Counted from the first letter of the stretch, positions 24,963 through 35,093 are shown. The stretch: DNA of 64,000 bases from an uncultured Microcaldota archaeon (GCA_903828955.1 CAIKOA010000030.1:1-64000); one strand, 5' to 3'. Notes: generated by a model from the sequence alone, not told the origin. Numbers and translations are program-made.

Positions 24963-26209
24963 GCAGAGAGGAATCTTTCCATTTTTTTTGCAATCTCCTC
25001 AGGATAAGCCTCCGAGGTGGCAAGTACCCTGTCAAGGTGCTTTACCGATTCTGCGTCCAGCGCATTTTCCTGCTCCAGCCTTGAAACGGAATACCGCACT
25101 ATGTTCTGCTCGCCCGGGTCCATGCCCTTCCCCCTCTGGTCCACCGGAACCGGGCCATAGAGCTCGTTTATTTTTCCGTCAGCAAGAATCTCCAGGGATT
25201 CCGCGCTTATTGAATCCCCGTCCAGCAGGAACACAAGCCCGCTTTTAAGCGATTCGTACATTCCCCGAAGCCTTTCCGAATTCTCCTCAATCTCCGCATC
25301 CCCGGAATTGATTATTGAATCAATCCTGTTTGCAATGTTCATGTTCGCCTGGAAGAGCCCCTCGATGCATATGCGCGCCATCTGCATCATCCTGTGCTGC
25401 CGCAGCGTTATCTCCGGAGGCAACAGGGGCCTCCCTCCGCACTCCCTTTTCCTCATCATCCCGGAGGAGGTGAAGGAATAGTTCTCAATGGTGGAAAATC
25501 TGGATAAGTTATGGGCAAGCTCTTCGTTTTTCGCATGCACCTGCCCGTCCCGTATGCTCATGCAGGAAACAAGGCGGCACAGGGCATCCATGAATTTTTT
25601 TCTGGCCGCTTCGTCTATCGAGGGCTCCCCGGCAATGCGCGCAATCGCACGCACCCCGTTCAACCCTCCGCAGCGCATGAGCCGCTCAAGGCCCTTCCCC
25701 TCAGGGCTCTTTAATGCAGCAATCCACGCAAGCAGGCCTGCAAAGGGTTCGCTGAGCCCGGTCGCCCTCTCGCTTCTTGAGACTGAAACGCACGCGTTCC
25801 GTACATCTATTTCCAGGTTTGCTTCCCCGAGAATCCCCCTCATCTCCTCGATGGAATACGTCTGGATGGGGAAACGGTCCCCGCAAAAGGAATAGTCTAT
25901 GGTGCCCCCGTAATCGATCGGGACCGCGGCACCCTGCAGCATGACCATGAGCCTTGCGGCCATCCTGTTTCGTGTTTCAAAATTCTCCCCGCCTTCGCTT
26001 TGCGCAAGAAGGTTAATTTTTTCCACGCGCAAAGCCAAGCCGTTCGAAATCTCGTCTTTAGTCCTTGAATGAGTGCGCAACTGAATTATTTCCCCAAAGC
26101 ATTTCTCTTCGCAGCACCTCTTGAATGCGCAGCCGCCCCTTTCCCTTTTAGGGGCGAGGGTAATCCTCTGCGAAATGGAATTCTTGAGTGTTCTTTCCTC
26201 AGCGCTCAT
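24959..26209 (-). CDS. Unknown Cys-motif helical protein, tandem paralogue A
   Basis: Not recognised; 416 residues. It is homologous along its length to the gene immediately upstream (26206-27486): both have an N-terminal C-x5-C-x3-C cluster (here GGCAFKRCCEEKC), a NxE/R-NR-A-x-LMVMLQG segment, a SRFSTIE block, and a QMARICIEGLFQANMNIANRID helix. The remainder looks all-helical. Its ATG overlaps the stop of the upstream copy by 4 nt (ATGA), so the pair is translated together. The Cys cluster could bind metal. The C-terminal end overlaps the UbiA gene end by 4 nt on the opposite strand. Confidence 0.65.
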   Translation of the reverse strand: MSAEERTLKNSISQRITLAPKRERGGCAFKRCCEEKCFGEIIQLRTHSRTKDEISNGLALRVEKINLLAQSEGGENFETRNRMAARLMVMLQGAAVPIDYGGTIDYSFCGDRFPIQTYSIEEMRGILGEANLEIDVRNACVSVSRSERATGLSEPFAGLLAWIAALKSPEGKGLERLMRCGGLNGVRAIARIAGEPSIDEAARKKFMDALCRLVSCMSIRDGQVHAKNEELAHNLSRFSTIENYSFTSSGMMRKRECGGRPLLPPEITLRQHRMMQMARICIEGLFQANMNIANRIDSIINSGDAEIEENSERLRGMYESLKSGLVFLLDGDSISAESLEILADGKINELYGPVPVDQRGKGMDPGEQNIVRYSVSRLEQENALDAESVKHLDRVLATSEAYPEEIAKKMERFLSA

Positions 26210-27486
26210 TGGAAAATTGCCTCACTGCAGGATTGCGCCTTTGCCGCAATCCCATGTAGCTCAAGGATTTGCTTTTTGCGGGAAGCCCTCCCGTTTGCAA
26301 GAAGCCCGATGAGCCTTTCCGCGCATTCCCCATCCAGGACCCCTTCTTCAAGCATTTTTTCAACAACCGCTTTTGCAACCGCCTGGTCTTCCGTATCCAT
26401 CCGCTCCAGCGCAATCCGCCCTCTCTCCTCAGGGTTGCTCGCCGTGCCATACAGGTCCCTTTCCTTTCTTTCGCACATCTCTATTGCAAGATCAAGATTC
26501 CTGTTGCCGCGCCCGGCAATCATCCATATCGTTCTCCGTAAATTAAAGTAAAAGCCCGCAAGCATGTTCTTTGCGCACTCGCCTCCCTGCCCGGAATGAA
26601 TCAATGCGTCGATCCTTCCCGCGATATTCATCATCACCTGGAAAATTTCCCCGCTATATGCAAGGCACATCTGCCTCATTCTTCCCATATCTGGTTCCGA
26701 TGGCATAGGGGGCGCGTTCTTGCCCGTATGCGCCGCAGGGACAACCCCGCATTCGGTTTCGCAGATCACAATCTCCATTGTTGAGAATCTTGAAATTGAA
26801 AATGCGATTTCCCTGTCAATGATTTGGGGGGCATCTGCGCCAAAATCAACGCACCCCGCAACGTTTGCAAGCGAATCCAGGAACGCATTGCGAATGTAGA
26901 ACGGGGTCGTCGGCTCGGCCGCAATAAGGGAAATCGCCCTTGCGCCACCGAGCCCTCCCTCCACTTCAAGAATCCGCAAGGTATGCCGCCTCTCGTCAAG
27001 TTCATTTGCTGCAATCCTCGCAAGAAGCATTGCAAAGTGGCTGTTGAGCCCGGTCGGCTGAGGGCTTGCGGAAGCCGCATATGCCCCGACAAGGGGGATT
27101 GAGAAGTCCATTCCTTCAGAAGCATCCCTTATTTCCTCAATTGAAAAATTCTGCATAAGCCTTAATCCGAGAACCGGGACCGCATCCCCGCAGGCGCAAT
27201 ATTTGCCGTCCCCGATTCTTACCCCCGGTATTACGCTCCCTTGCAGGAGCAGCGTTAGTTCGTCAGCAGACCTGTTCCTCTCTTTCCAGAAGTCCCCTTT
27301 CCCGTCTTTTATTTTTTTCAGCCAATGGGAAATCTCATTCGAGAGCCTCTTCCTCATCAAATCGTCAAAATTTGCAAAATTCGGCGGGACGCACTCCCTT
27401 GTGCACCCCTTCCTGAAGCTGCACCTTCCCAATTCTTCGTTTTTGGGAAGCAGGAACACCGGCTGTGATATCCTTCTCCTGCTCAT
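26206..27486 (-). CDS. Unknown Cys-motif helical protein, tandem paralogue B
   Basis: Not recognised; 426 residues, first gene of the tandem pair. The N-terminal GRCSFRKGCTREC has the same C-x5-C-x3-C spacing as its paralogue. A predicted signal or membrane segment is absent, so it is probably cytoplasmic. Shared blocks are ISRFSTMEI, ECG, and QMCLAYSGEIFQVMMNIAGR. The C-terminal third is Glu/Arg-rich and helical, with paired helices that would suit an alpha-solenoid. Function unknown. Confidence 0.65.
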   Translation of the reverse strand: MSRRRISQPVFLLPKNEELGRCSFRKGCTRECVPPNFANFDDLMRKRLSNEISHWLKKIKDGKGDFWKERNRSADELTLLLQGSVIPGVRIGDGKYCACGDAVPVLGLRLMQNFSIEEIRDASEGMDFSIPLVGAYAASASPQPTGLNSHFAMLLARIAANELDERRHTLRILEVEGGLGGARAISLIAAEPTTPFYIRNAFLDSLANVAGCVDFGADAPQIIDREIAFSISRFSTMEIVICETECGVVPAAHTGKNAPPMPSEPDMGRMRQMCLAYSGEIFQVMMNIAGRIDALIHSGQGGECAKNMLAGFYFNLRRTIWMIAGRGNRNLDLAIEMCERKERDLYGTASNPEERGRIALERMDTEDQAVAKAVVEKMLEEGVLDGECAERLIGLLANGRASRKKQILELHGIAAKAQSCSEAIFQ

Positions 27487-27672
27487 TGGTTCGCCTCAGC
27501 GGCTATCCTATTATGTTGCATAATGTTTTTAAATATGGTATTCTGCGTTTTTTAGTGCGGAATCCGCCGTCTGGGCGCTGTTTGGGGTGTGCGTTCCCCT
27601 GCACAGGGCGGGAGGGAGGTTTTCCGCCTTGCATGCGCAACGTTTTTATACTTCCTGCGCGCTAAGTTAATC

Positions 27673-28182
27673 ATGGAAAAGGAAAGACTTGGCAATGAAG
27701 GGGGCTTAAAAGGCGGATTGGCCAAAGTGGTTGATCTTCGCCAGTTCCGCGCAAAAGCCCTCAAAAGGGACATGAAGCCGATTTCAGACTTCGTCTCTTC
27801 GCGCCTTGCATTCCTTGAGCCAAAGCTTCAGGGCGATGGCGCGGGATTCAAGGAGGAGCTCAGGCAGCACATCCTCAGCCTTTTCAAGGATGATAAGTCG
27901 AAGATAAGCGGAGTGGAATACGGGGACAAGGAAGAGTCCAGGTACCTGACTTCCATGATTTACATTTTTGTCGGCAAAGACGAGCCGAAAGAGGACCAGG
28001 AAAGGAAAATCAACCAGATTGTGACCTGGTGCACGCTGGTGGCCACCTCCGACATGGAGTTCCTGCAGAAAATGCGCGACAAATTAAAAATCGATGAGCC
28101 GCTTTCGAGTGGGGAAATCGAGAACATCCTGTCAATGAAGCAGGGAGACTGGGCTTCAAGGTACATAAAAGAAGTCGCATAA
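27673..28182 (+). CDS. Unknown soluble protein
   Basis: Not recognised. I chose the ATG at 27673 (169 residues), which lies about 28 nt behind the TATA-like GTTTTTATACTT, a leaderless start; the frame extends 28 codons upstream through promoter sequence. The protein is charged and mostly helical, with LTSMIYIFVGKDEP as the most hydrophobic stretch and WCTLVATSDMEFLQKMRDKL after it. There is no signal peptide or obvious motif. The 186 nt between this promoter side and the divergent gene at 27486 show nothing else. Confidence 0.62.
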   Translation: MEKERLGNEGGLKGGLAKVVDLRQFRAKALKRDMKPISDFVSSRLAFLEPKLQGDGAGFKEELRQHILSLFKDDKSKISGVEYGDKEESRYLTSMIYIFVGKDEPKEDQERKINQIVTWCTLVATSDMEFLQKMRDKLKIDEPLSSGEIENILSMKQGDWASRYIKEVA

Positions 28183-28238
28183 TTTATTCTGGGAAAAATT
28201 ATTCTTTCAAAATTCCACACAGTCTTTTTTATGCGCGC

Positions 28239-31200
28239 TCATCTTTCTTTCGCCCTTTTCTTCGCTTGCTCCGCCGCCATTTCCGCAAGCGTTTTTCCTC
28301 CTGTTGCTGCTTCAGCGGTAGGCGCGCTCTTTTGCGCTGCCATCTCCCCGAGCGTCATTCCGGTTTTCGGAGCCTCAGCAGCCGGGGCATTCCGTGCCGC
28401 CATCTCCCCGAGCGTGAGGCCAACACCAGCGGGTTTTTGCTCCACCGGCTCCTGCACAGGTGCAGCCTGCGGCTTTAGCGGTTTAGGGGCAGGCCTTTCC
28501 GGAACTCTTCCCGCTTCCGCCTGCCCGGCTGCTTTCCACGCATCAGTATAGCCGTTCTCCATCTTCACCGGGGAGCCAAACGGAAGCATTCTGGTCGGCT
28601 GCTCAATATTTCCGGGCGCGTCCCTTCTTCCCTGCACAACAAAATTTCCATCCCAGGCGTTCTTGTAGAGGATTCCTCCGCTCCAGTCTTTATAACCGCC
28701 CATGTATGCATCGCTGATGGCGCCATCTATGCAATTCACTTCCACTTTCCCTCCGCCAGCGGTTTCAAAATCGCCCATGTGCCTTACATTCGGCCCGGCA
28801 CGGTGGCCAACGGTTATGCTGGTTATCCCCATATTCTCTGAAAAGGCCCGGATGTTGGGGAGCGCCTCTGAATTTGTTATGGACCATTTCATATTATGCA
28901 TTATCGTATCTTTTGCCTTTGAGGAGACATACAACCCCGAATAGTCCCCATTCTTCATTCTTGGATATGTACCTAGCATGAATTTTTCCAGCTGAGCCTG
29001 GTCATTCGGGGGCATATTATACGCCCACCAGTTATCCACATCCCCAAGCATCCTCTCATAATGCCCCTCAAGCTGCCCGAGCGTTCTGACATCTCCATAA
29101 ACAACCTTTCCATTCGCATCATGGGCAACATTTCCGTCCGCATCAAGCATTTCGGTCCTGGTCACAGGGCCCCCGTGCGTGAACAGTTGCCTGCCATTGT
29201 CCCCGCTTAGTATTACGGCTGCCTTGGTGCCCCTCATAAAGGCTACCATGCCTCCTTCAGCCTGCACTCCCTTCACGGCTTCTGACCAGCTCCCATACCG
29301 GTTTAGCATGCTTTCAAAAGTGGATGCAAGCCCTATGCTAGAGATGCCGAGCCCATGCGTTTCAAATTCCCTTTCCATTATCTTATGCAATTCCGCATGG
29401 CGGGCCATCATTTCAGGGTTATTCTCGAATGCTTCTTGGTTATTATACTTGAAAATTTCCAATTTTGTATATTCGCTCATGTCCTTGACCAGTTGCGCCA
29501 TTTCCGCATCCGTTTTTCCCTTAACTATCTCGAATGCGCGCAGGAAGAGCGCCTCATGGTTTCCGCGCAGGGTGTGCACCTGCGAGCCATTTCCAAGTGC
29601 CTCCACCGCCTTGCCCAGCCACTGCACGAACTCGACCGCCTCAACGCTGTTTGCGCCGCGGTCAACGTAATCCCCGGTGAATATGATTTGCGTTCCCTTC
29701 GCAACCTCCGGATTCACCTTATACCTTTCCGCAAAAGCCAAGGACTTATCTGTAACCGGCAAATCCGGCCTCAAATCGATAATGACTCCGGCCCCTTTGA
29801 GCGTGCTTATCGGAACAACCGGGTCCCCGTGAACATCTCCAATTGCAAAGAACTGCGAAGCATCCTTCACTTCCGTTACATACTTTCCGTCGTATAAAAC
29901 TTCGGTCTTTACGCCCATCCTTTCCGCGGCTTCGGCAACCCCTTTCGGAAGCCCGATTCCGCGCTGCAGGTAAACCCGGTAATCCGAAACGAATTGCGAA
30001 GGCCGCAGTATCTCCCCGGGCTTTGCGCCTTCTTCAATGCGCGCGCTGTTGGCATCAAGAATCGTTCCCATTAAATTTCTCATTCGCTCGTAAGCGGGGC
30101 CCTCGGCTTCCAGAACGCGCAGGGGTTTTTGCTCCGCCCCCGCCCTTTCCGCAACCGCATCCTGGAATGCGATTTCCGCAACCTCATTGAACCGGTTGTT
30201 CAATTGGCTCTTGACGATTTCGTAGGGCTTTATCTCCTGCTCAGGAAGCGGCGTTTCATCAACCCTGCCCCTGTAAACCTCATCCCAGCCCCTGCGGGCC
30301 AGCTCCCTCAGGCGGGGCTCTCCAACCGCGGCTTTTCCTTCCGGAGTGCGCATCTGGACTGCGGAAAGAAGCGTATCTTCCACGGCTTTCGGCACTCCGG
30401 TTTCCGGAGGTTTAGGAGCCGCTTCCTTCATGGCCTCCTTCTCTTTAAACGGCTCTTCAAATTCAAGAAGCTTTCCTTCAGGCTTGGCAGCCCTTTCCCT
30501 CTCAAGGGCCTCCCCGACCTTTCTCTTCAAGGTGGGAAGAATCTCGGAAACGTCCTGCCCCCTGCGCGCAGGCACGAATATATTGCCCTCTGCCTCAGCC
30601 GCGGGAGTGACGCTGATGTACATCCCTTTCCCGCCAATTGCCCTTACTTCATTGAGCCGCACCCTTACCTGCTCTCCGTTTATGTCCAGCGTGAAGACCG
30701 GCTTTTCATTGGGCTCAAAACGGACCACTCCCGCCTTGTCCCCGATTGCCTGCACCTTCGGGATTACCTCTCCCCAAACCTCGTTAAAGGGCCGTGCCGG
30801 CACAGCAAGTGGAATAGTGCCCGGCACTTCCGCCTCCATCCCACCAGGAAGTTTTGCCTCCTCGCCCGCCTTCTCAAATGCCCGTATGTTAAGAAGCGTT
30901 CTTGCCGCAAGCGCATTGTGCGCATCCATCGCGTCCGCGTTCCTGTCCAATGCGACCCTTCCTGTGCTTCCGGTGCGCTCAACCGTATACGTAATGATGT
31001 ACTGCCCGCCCCCATATTCGGCAGGCCCTATGCTTTCAATCCTGACCCTCTCGCTCCTCAGGCCCCCCCCTTCCGCGGGAATGTCCACCCTGATGCTTTC
31101 CCCGGGCCCGAGCTCCCTCCATTCCCCGAAGCTGAACTCAATTGCCATTTTGCTTCCTTTATTCGCCTTAACCGCATCCTGCACTTCCCCAAGCGCATCC

Positions 31201-34200
31201 GCAATCTTGTTCCTGGATGCAACCTCTGCTTCATATTGGGCAGGGTTGTCCGCCCTTTCGAACTCCGCCCTTGCAAGCGAAATCTGGACCCGCCTGCTCT
31301 TCTCATAGAAATTGGAGAGCGTCCTTGGGTCGTATTCCGCACCTCCGCCCTTCCTTAATGCATCAATAACTTCGGTTGCGCGGACGAACTCCGGCTCAAC
31401 CGAAACCCTCTCCGCCATCCGTATTATTTCCGGAGGCATCTGGACAATTTCCCCGCGCACTATTTTCTCGGCATAATAGATTGCCTGCTCAATTTCGCCA
31501 ACCTGCCTCTCGCTGAAAGTTTTTTGTATCGCCCCGTCCTGAAGCAGATATTTTGATTGGATTTTTCCATCCGCCCCCTTGGACATCTCTATCCCGCTGA
31601 AAGAGTTCTCCACCGCATAATGGAGCGCCTGCGCCTCGGTGGGAACGGGCGAAATCCCCGCCCTTCCCGGGGCTGCTGCAACTGGCTCAGGCCCGGGCGC
31701 ATTCAAATCCACCACCACGCTTGGCGTTTCTGGCCTGGCAAATGCGCCTGCAATCGCTTCCGGAGCAGGGCTCCTCAGGTAATCCAGGCCCCTTCCAAAA
31801 GCCCTTCCAACATCATAACGCAAAAACTCCGCGCCCGGGTGCGCACTTTGCGCAAGGAAAGGAAGCGTTTGGAACATCGTTTGGGCTCCGGCTGCGGCCT
31901 TCGCTATGTCCCCGTTTTCTATTCCATCGTAGAGCATCTTTCCCCCTGCATACGTCCCTTCAGCAGTAAGCACGGTAAACGTAGTATTGTGGAATAGCAT
32001 GAGGCCCCTCTGCACCCCCGAGGCGGCTTCTAGCGCGTTCAATGCGCCCGCAAGCTTCCCCGCCCCAAGCGCCGCGCCCATTGCAATTGTTCCAAGAGGA
32101 ACTTTCCCGGTGCGCAAATATTCGGTTGATGCCCCGTGAATCATGTCCGCGCCGATGAATGCCATTGCAAGCGGGCCGGTAAGCGTTGCGCCCATGAATC
32201 TTGCCAATCCCTCAAGCCCAACCCCCACGCTGTAGTTCATTTGCGCATAGGCAATCTGGCTCTGGGTTTCGGAAATGGAAGCCCTTACGTCCATTGAATT
32301 GCTTCCGGAAGAAATTCTTCTCATGCTTTCAATTGCATTGTGGAAATTGCTGGAAGTTGATTCCCCGGAAACCTGCACTTCCAACGGATGCGAAGAAATC
32401 GTATAGGATGCAAAGAGGAGCGAATCCGCGGCAGATGCCCGCTGGGCCGCGCTTCCGGCATTCTTCTCGCTTTCAATTCCAATGGTTGAGGCAAACTGGT
32501 CCTCTTTATGTTTGGAATACGCCTCGGTTGCGGCAAGCCTCTGCTCTTCCCCGGTTCCATATTGCAATGTGGGGCTCCATTGGACCGCGAGCGCATGCCC
32601 CACCTCCGCCTGCGCGTCCTTGTATTTTGAATATGCCTCTGCGGAATTTCTTTTCCAGTCCCTAGCATCCGCAAGCGCATACGGGCTTTGTGCATACCTG
32701 TCGAATCCGCCAATGCCGTAGGATGCGCTCTCAAGGCTTCCCATCGCCCTGCTAATGTTCATGAAAGACATGTGGCGGACCTGGGCCTGCTCTGCAAACA
32801 GGCTTTCTCCCCCGGTCAGCGTAATCTGCATCAGCGAAAGCGCATCCCGGCTTATCAGGTCCATTCCCCTTCCGACCGCAACCAGGTACTTTCCCTTCTC
32901 AATCCCTTCCAGCTGCGCCTCCAAAATTTTTCTTCCCTCGCGGCCGCTTTCCGGAGTGGATTTTTCAGCCGATTCCCCCAAATGCTTTCCCTTGTATTCC
33001 TCGGTTTTTACTTCGAGCTCCTCGAGTTTCCAGGAGTGGCCGCGCAGCGAATCCGCAACAACCTGCGCGTTGGATGCGATAACCTGCGCCTTCGGCTTCA
33101 TGTCCTCCTCAAGAGTTTGCGCGCCCCGGAGCGCCTTCGCATTCGCCCCCAGGCTGTTTGCGAGGTTCCAGGTTTCCGTATTCATTGAGAGGACTTCCTT
33201 CTGCTTTATCGCAATCTGCTTTGCCAGCTCAGTAGTCCCAAGAGTATCGTATAAGCCGGACCGTTCGTCCGCAATCGCCAAGGAAGTTTTTTCAAGGCCG
33301 TGCTTCCAGACTCCCCACGCATCCCCTTTGAGGGCGAGCTTGCTCATTTCCCCGAGCTCCCTTTCAGCCCTGGAGGAATCCACTTCAACCCCGTTCTTTT
33401 TTGCCTCTGCCAAGACCCCCTCATGGGATTCCCGGGAAGTTTCCATCTGCATTCCGCCCGCCTTCACGGATGCGAGCGCGATTGCCGAGCCGCGAAGGTC
33501 GGCGCGGACATCATATCCCCCTCCCTTCTGGCTCTCCCCGTTCGAAATAATGTAATCGAGCGCCCTCCCAAGCTTAATCCTTCCCTGGAGAAGGTTGTCT
33601 CCCCCCGAATCGATCCCTGCCGCCCTCCTTGCCCCCTCAAGCGTTTCCTCTTCCGAGGCGATTCCCCCATACGAGCTTTTCTCGAAAGTTCCCTTGTATA
33701 TGAGCCCGAGGGATACCGCCTGCCTCGCCTCGTCGAATAGGCCCTCCCTGATTTTTTCCGAAGCAAAATCAACCGTTCCCTGCAGCCTTTTTCCCGCGGT
33801 TCCCTTATATCCCTCAATGGAGCTTTCCAGGCGAAGGAAGTCTGCCTGCGCAGAAGCCATGCTTATTGAATATGAATTTTCCGCAAAAACTTTTTGGATT
33901 GCCCCGGCGCTTTCCGCGTTCAGCCCGGACGCATCCAATTCCCCAGCCTTTTCCAGCCCCGCCCGCAACTCCGCGATGCCTTTATCCGCCTGCCCCATAA
34001 GTGCAGAGTATTCCTCTTTCCCTGCGCGCGCAGGGGGGTGCATCTGCCTTCTTAGTTCAAGGGCGGACACATAGTCTGCAATTCCCCCCATTATTAACTG
34101 GGACTGGGCTAAGGCAATCGCCGCATCGCCAGCCTTCCCTTCCCGCGAAAGCTCAGCCGCTTTCCGGGAAAGCCCCTGGGCAAGTGCCGCCTCATTGAAT

Positions 34201-34826
34201 ATGAATGACGCCTCGCCCTTCCCAAAAACTTTCTGGATTCTTGGACCGGAATCCATGAGCGCAAGCAGGGATTTGTCAATCACCCCGGCCTCCATTTCAA
34301 CATTGTAGGCGGAAATCAGCTGCTCCGCCTTTCCCGAAGAGAAAAGTTCCTCGAGCCCTTTAGCGCCCATTCCCTGCGCATCCGAAGCAGTTTGCCTTAT
34401 TTTTGCGGTTGCAGACTCCTCTTCAAAAGTTCCGGGGGCAAGAAGAAGGGAATTTCCGAACGCAAGGCAGGCATACGCCTTTCCGTATGCGCCCGCTTCC
34501 AGGTATTCGCCTGCCCTCTCCGCAAGCCACGCGGCATCCGCATTTTTCGTGCTTCCCGCCGCATTCTCCAATATGGAGAGCCCCATCTGGAGCTGCTGGA
34601 GCCCGGACTGCGTTTTTGCTTCCTTTACCTTTGCATCCGCTTCGTTTGTTGCGGCCAAAGAAATCGTTGAATAGGAAAGGCGCAGGAGCGCATCTATGTT
34701 CTTGTTTGCATCTTGAATTGAGAGCTGGGGGAGGTTTGTTTTTGAGGGGATTTGCTCAATGGCGTGCAGCGCTTCTTCTCTTGCCCTATTCTGCACCCCT
34801 TCTATTTCAGCCTTAGGCCCGGCCAA
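28239..34826 (-). CDS. Giant protein with PPP-type phosphatase domain
   Basis: 2195 residues. Residues 1 to about 870 are all-helical, Ala/Glu/Lys-rich and solenoid- or coiled-coil-like. About 880-1010 has several Gly/Ala-rich hydrophobic segments that may enter the membrane (GLARFMGATLTGPLAMAFIG). A linker and mixed domains follow. A metallophosphatase of PPP (Ser/Thr phosphatase) type starts near 1655: GDVHGD (about 1662), GDYVDRG (about 1719), RGNHEA (about 1755), LFTHGGP and GHRAGP supply the two-metal ligands. The C-terminus (about 2130-2190) has three repeats of TLGEMAA or TLAEMAA separated by Ala/Pro linkers. Its partner or substrate is unknown. Confidence 0.75.
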   Translation of the reverse strand: MAGPKAEIEGVQNRAREEALHAIEQIPSKTNLPQLSIQDANKNIDALLRLSYSTISLAATNEADAKVKEAKTQSGLQQLQMGLSILENAAGSTKNADAAWLAERAGEYLEAGAYGKAYACLAFGNSLLLAPGTFEEESATAKIRQTASDAQGMGAKGLEELFSSGKAEQLISAYNVEMEAGVIDKSLLALMDSGPRIQKVFGKGEASFIFNEAALAQGLSRKAAELSREGKAGDAAIALAQSQLIMGGIADYVSALELRRQMHPPARAGKEEYSALMGQADKGIAELRAGLEKAGELDASGLNAESAGAIQKVFAENSYSISMASAQADFLRLESSIEGYKGTAGKRLQGTVDFASEKIREGLFDEARQAVSLGLIYKGTFEKSSYGGIASEEETLEGARRAAGIDSGGDNLLQGRIKLGRALDYIISNGESQKGGGYDVRADLRGSAIALASVKAGGMQMETSRESHEGVLAEAKKNGVEVDSSRAERELGEMSKLALKGDAWGVWKHGLEKTSLAIADERSGLYDTLGTTELAKQIAIKQKEVLSMNTETWNLANSLGANAKALRGAQTLEEDMKPKAQVIASNAQVVADSLRGHSWKLEELEVKTEEYKGKHLGESAEKSTPESGREGRKILEAQLEGIEKGKYLVAVGRGMDLISRDALSLMQITLTGGESLFAEQAQVRHMSFMNISRAMGSLESASYGIGGFDRYAQSPYALADARDWKRNSAEAYSKYKDAQAEVGHALAVQWSPTLQYGTGEEQRLAATEAYSKHKEDQFASTIGIESEKNAGSAAQRASAADSLLFASYTISSHPLEVQVSGESTSSNFHNAIESMRRISSGSNSMDVRASISETQSQIAYAQMNYSVGVGLEGLARFMGATLTGPLAMAFIGADMIHGASTEYLRTGKVPLGTIAMGAALGAGKLAGALNALEAASGVQRGLMLFHNTTFTVLTAEGTYAGGKMLYDGIENGDIAKAAAGAQTMFQTLPFLAQSAHPGAEFLRYDVGRAFGRGLDYLRSPAPEAIAGAFARPETPSVVVDLNAPGPEPVAAAPGRAGISPVPTEAQALHYAVENSFSGIEMSKGADGKIQSKYLLQDGAIQKTFSERQVGEIEQAIYYAEKIVRGEIVQMPPEIIRMAERVSVEPEFVRATEVIDALRKGGGAEYDPRTLSNFYEKSRRVQISLARAEFERADNPAQYEAEVASRNKIADALGEVQDAVKANKGSKMAIEFSFGEWRELGPGESIRVDIPAEGGGLRSERVRIESIGPAEYGGGQYIITYTVERTGSTGRVALDRNADAMDAHNALAARTLLNIRAFEKAGEEAKLPGGMEAEVPGTIPLAVPARPFNEVWGEVIPKVQAIGDKAGVVRFEPNEKPVFTLDINGEQVRVRLNEVRAIGGKGMYISVTPAAEAEGNIFVPARRGQDVSEILPTLKRKVGEALERERAAKPEGKLLEFEEPFKEKEAMKEAAPKPPETGVPKAVEDTLLSAVQMRTPEGKAAVGEPRLRELARRGWDEVYRGRVDETPLPEQEIKPYEIVKSQLNNRFNEVAEIAFQDAVAERAGAEQKPLRVLEAEGPAYERMRNLMGTILDANSARIEEGAKPGEILRPSQFVSDYRVYLQRGIGLPKGVAEAAERMGVKTEVLYDGKYVTEVKDASQFFAIGDVHGDPVVPISTLKGAGVIIDLRPDLPVTDKSLAFAERYKVNPEVAKGTQIIFTGDYVDRGANSVEAVEFVQWLGKAVEALGNGSQVHTLRGNHEALFLRAFEIVKGKTDAEMAQLVKDMSEYTKLEIFKYNNQEAFENNPEMMARHAELHKIMEREFETHGLGISSIGLASTFESMLNRYGSWSEAVKGVQAEGGMVAFMRGTKAAVILSGDNGRQLFTHGGPVTRTEMLDADGNVAHDANGKVVYGDVRTLGQLEGHYERMLGDVDNWWAYNMPPNDQAQLEKFMLGTYPRMKNGDYSGLYVSSKAKDTIMHNMKWSITNSEALPNIRAFSENMGITSITVGHRAGPNVRHMGDFETAGGGKVEVNCIDGAISDAYMGGYKDWSGGILYKNAWDGNFVVQGRRDAPGNIEQPTRMLPFGSPVKMENGYTDAWKAAGQAEAGRVPERPAPKPLKPQAAPVQEPVEQKPAGVGLTLGEMAARNAPAAEAPKTGMTLGEMAAQKSAPTAEAATGGKTLAEMAAEQAKKRAKER

Positions 34827-34832
34827 TTAAGT

Positions 34833-35093
34833 TCACCCGAGCCTCACGCAGATTTCCTGGAATGCGCCGAGCCCTTCGGCCTTCTGCAGGACGTCTTCCG
34901 CTTCCCCGTATCTCCGGTCCCAGAGCTCAAGCTCCGCCTTCCAGAGGGTGAGCCTCTTCAGTTCCGGGGGCACCTTCTTTGCCTTCAGTTTTGCAGAATT
35001 CAGCTTCAGGGCGATTTCAATGGACTTCAGCGTTTCCTTCACTTGCTTTTTTGTCTTCTTATCCAGGTCGATTATCTTCTCGTCCAACGCCAT
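34833..35093 (-). CDS. Small helical protein upstream of the giant phosphatase
   Basis: Not recognised; 86 residues, highly charged. The C-terminal half (LTLWKAELELWDRRYGEAEDVLQ then KAEGLGAFQEIC) looks like one TPR-type helical hairpin. It ends 6 nt before the start of the 2195-residue gene, so the two are almost certainly co-transcribed and the proteins may interact. A TATA-like TATATTTATATAC on this strand at about 35115-35127 would drive both. Confidence 0.68.
   Translation of the reverse strand: MALDEKIIDLDKKTKKQVKETLKSIEIALKLNSAKLKAKKVPPELKRLTLWKAELELWDRRYGEAEDVLQKAEGLGAFQEICVRLG

Noticed and set aside
30129-31358. Plus-strand frames of 320-409 codons within the giant phosphatase gene
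   Set aside because: Composition is that of antisense Ala/Glu-rich coding sequence; no motif or start context.
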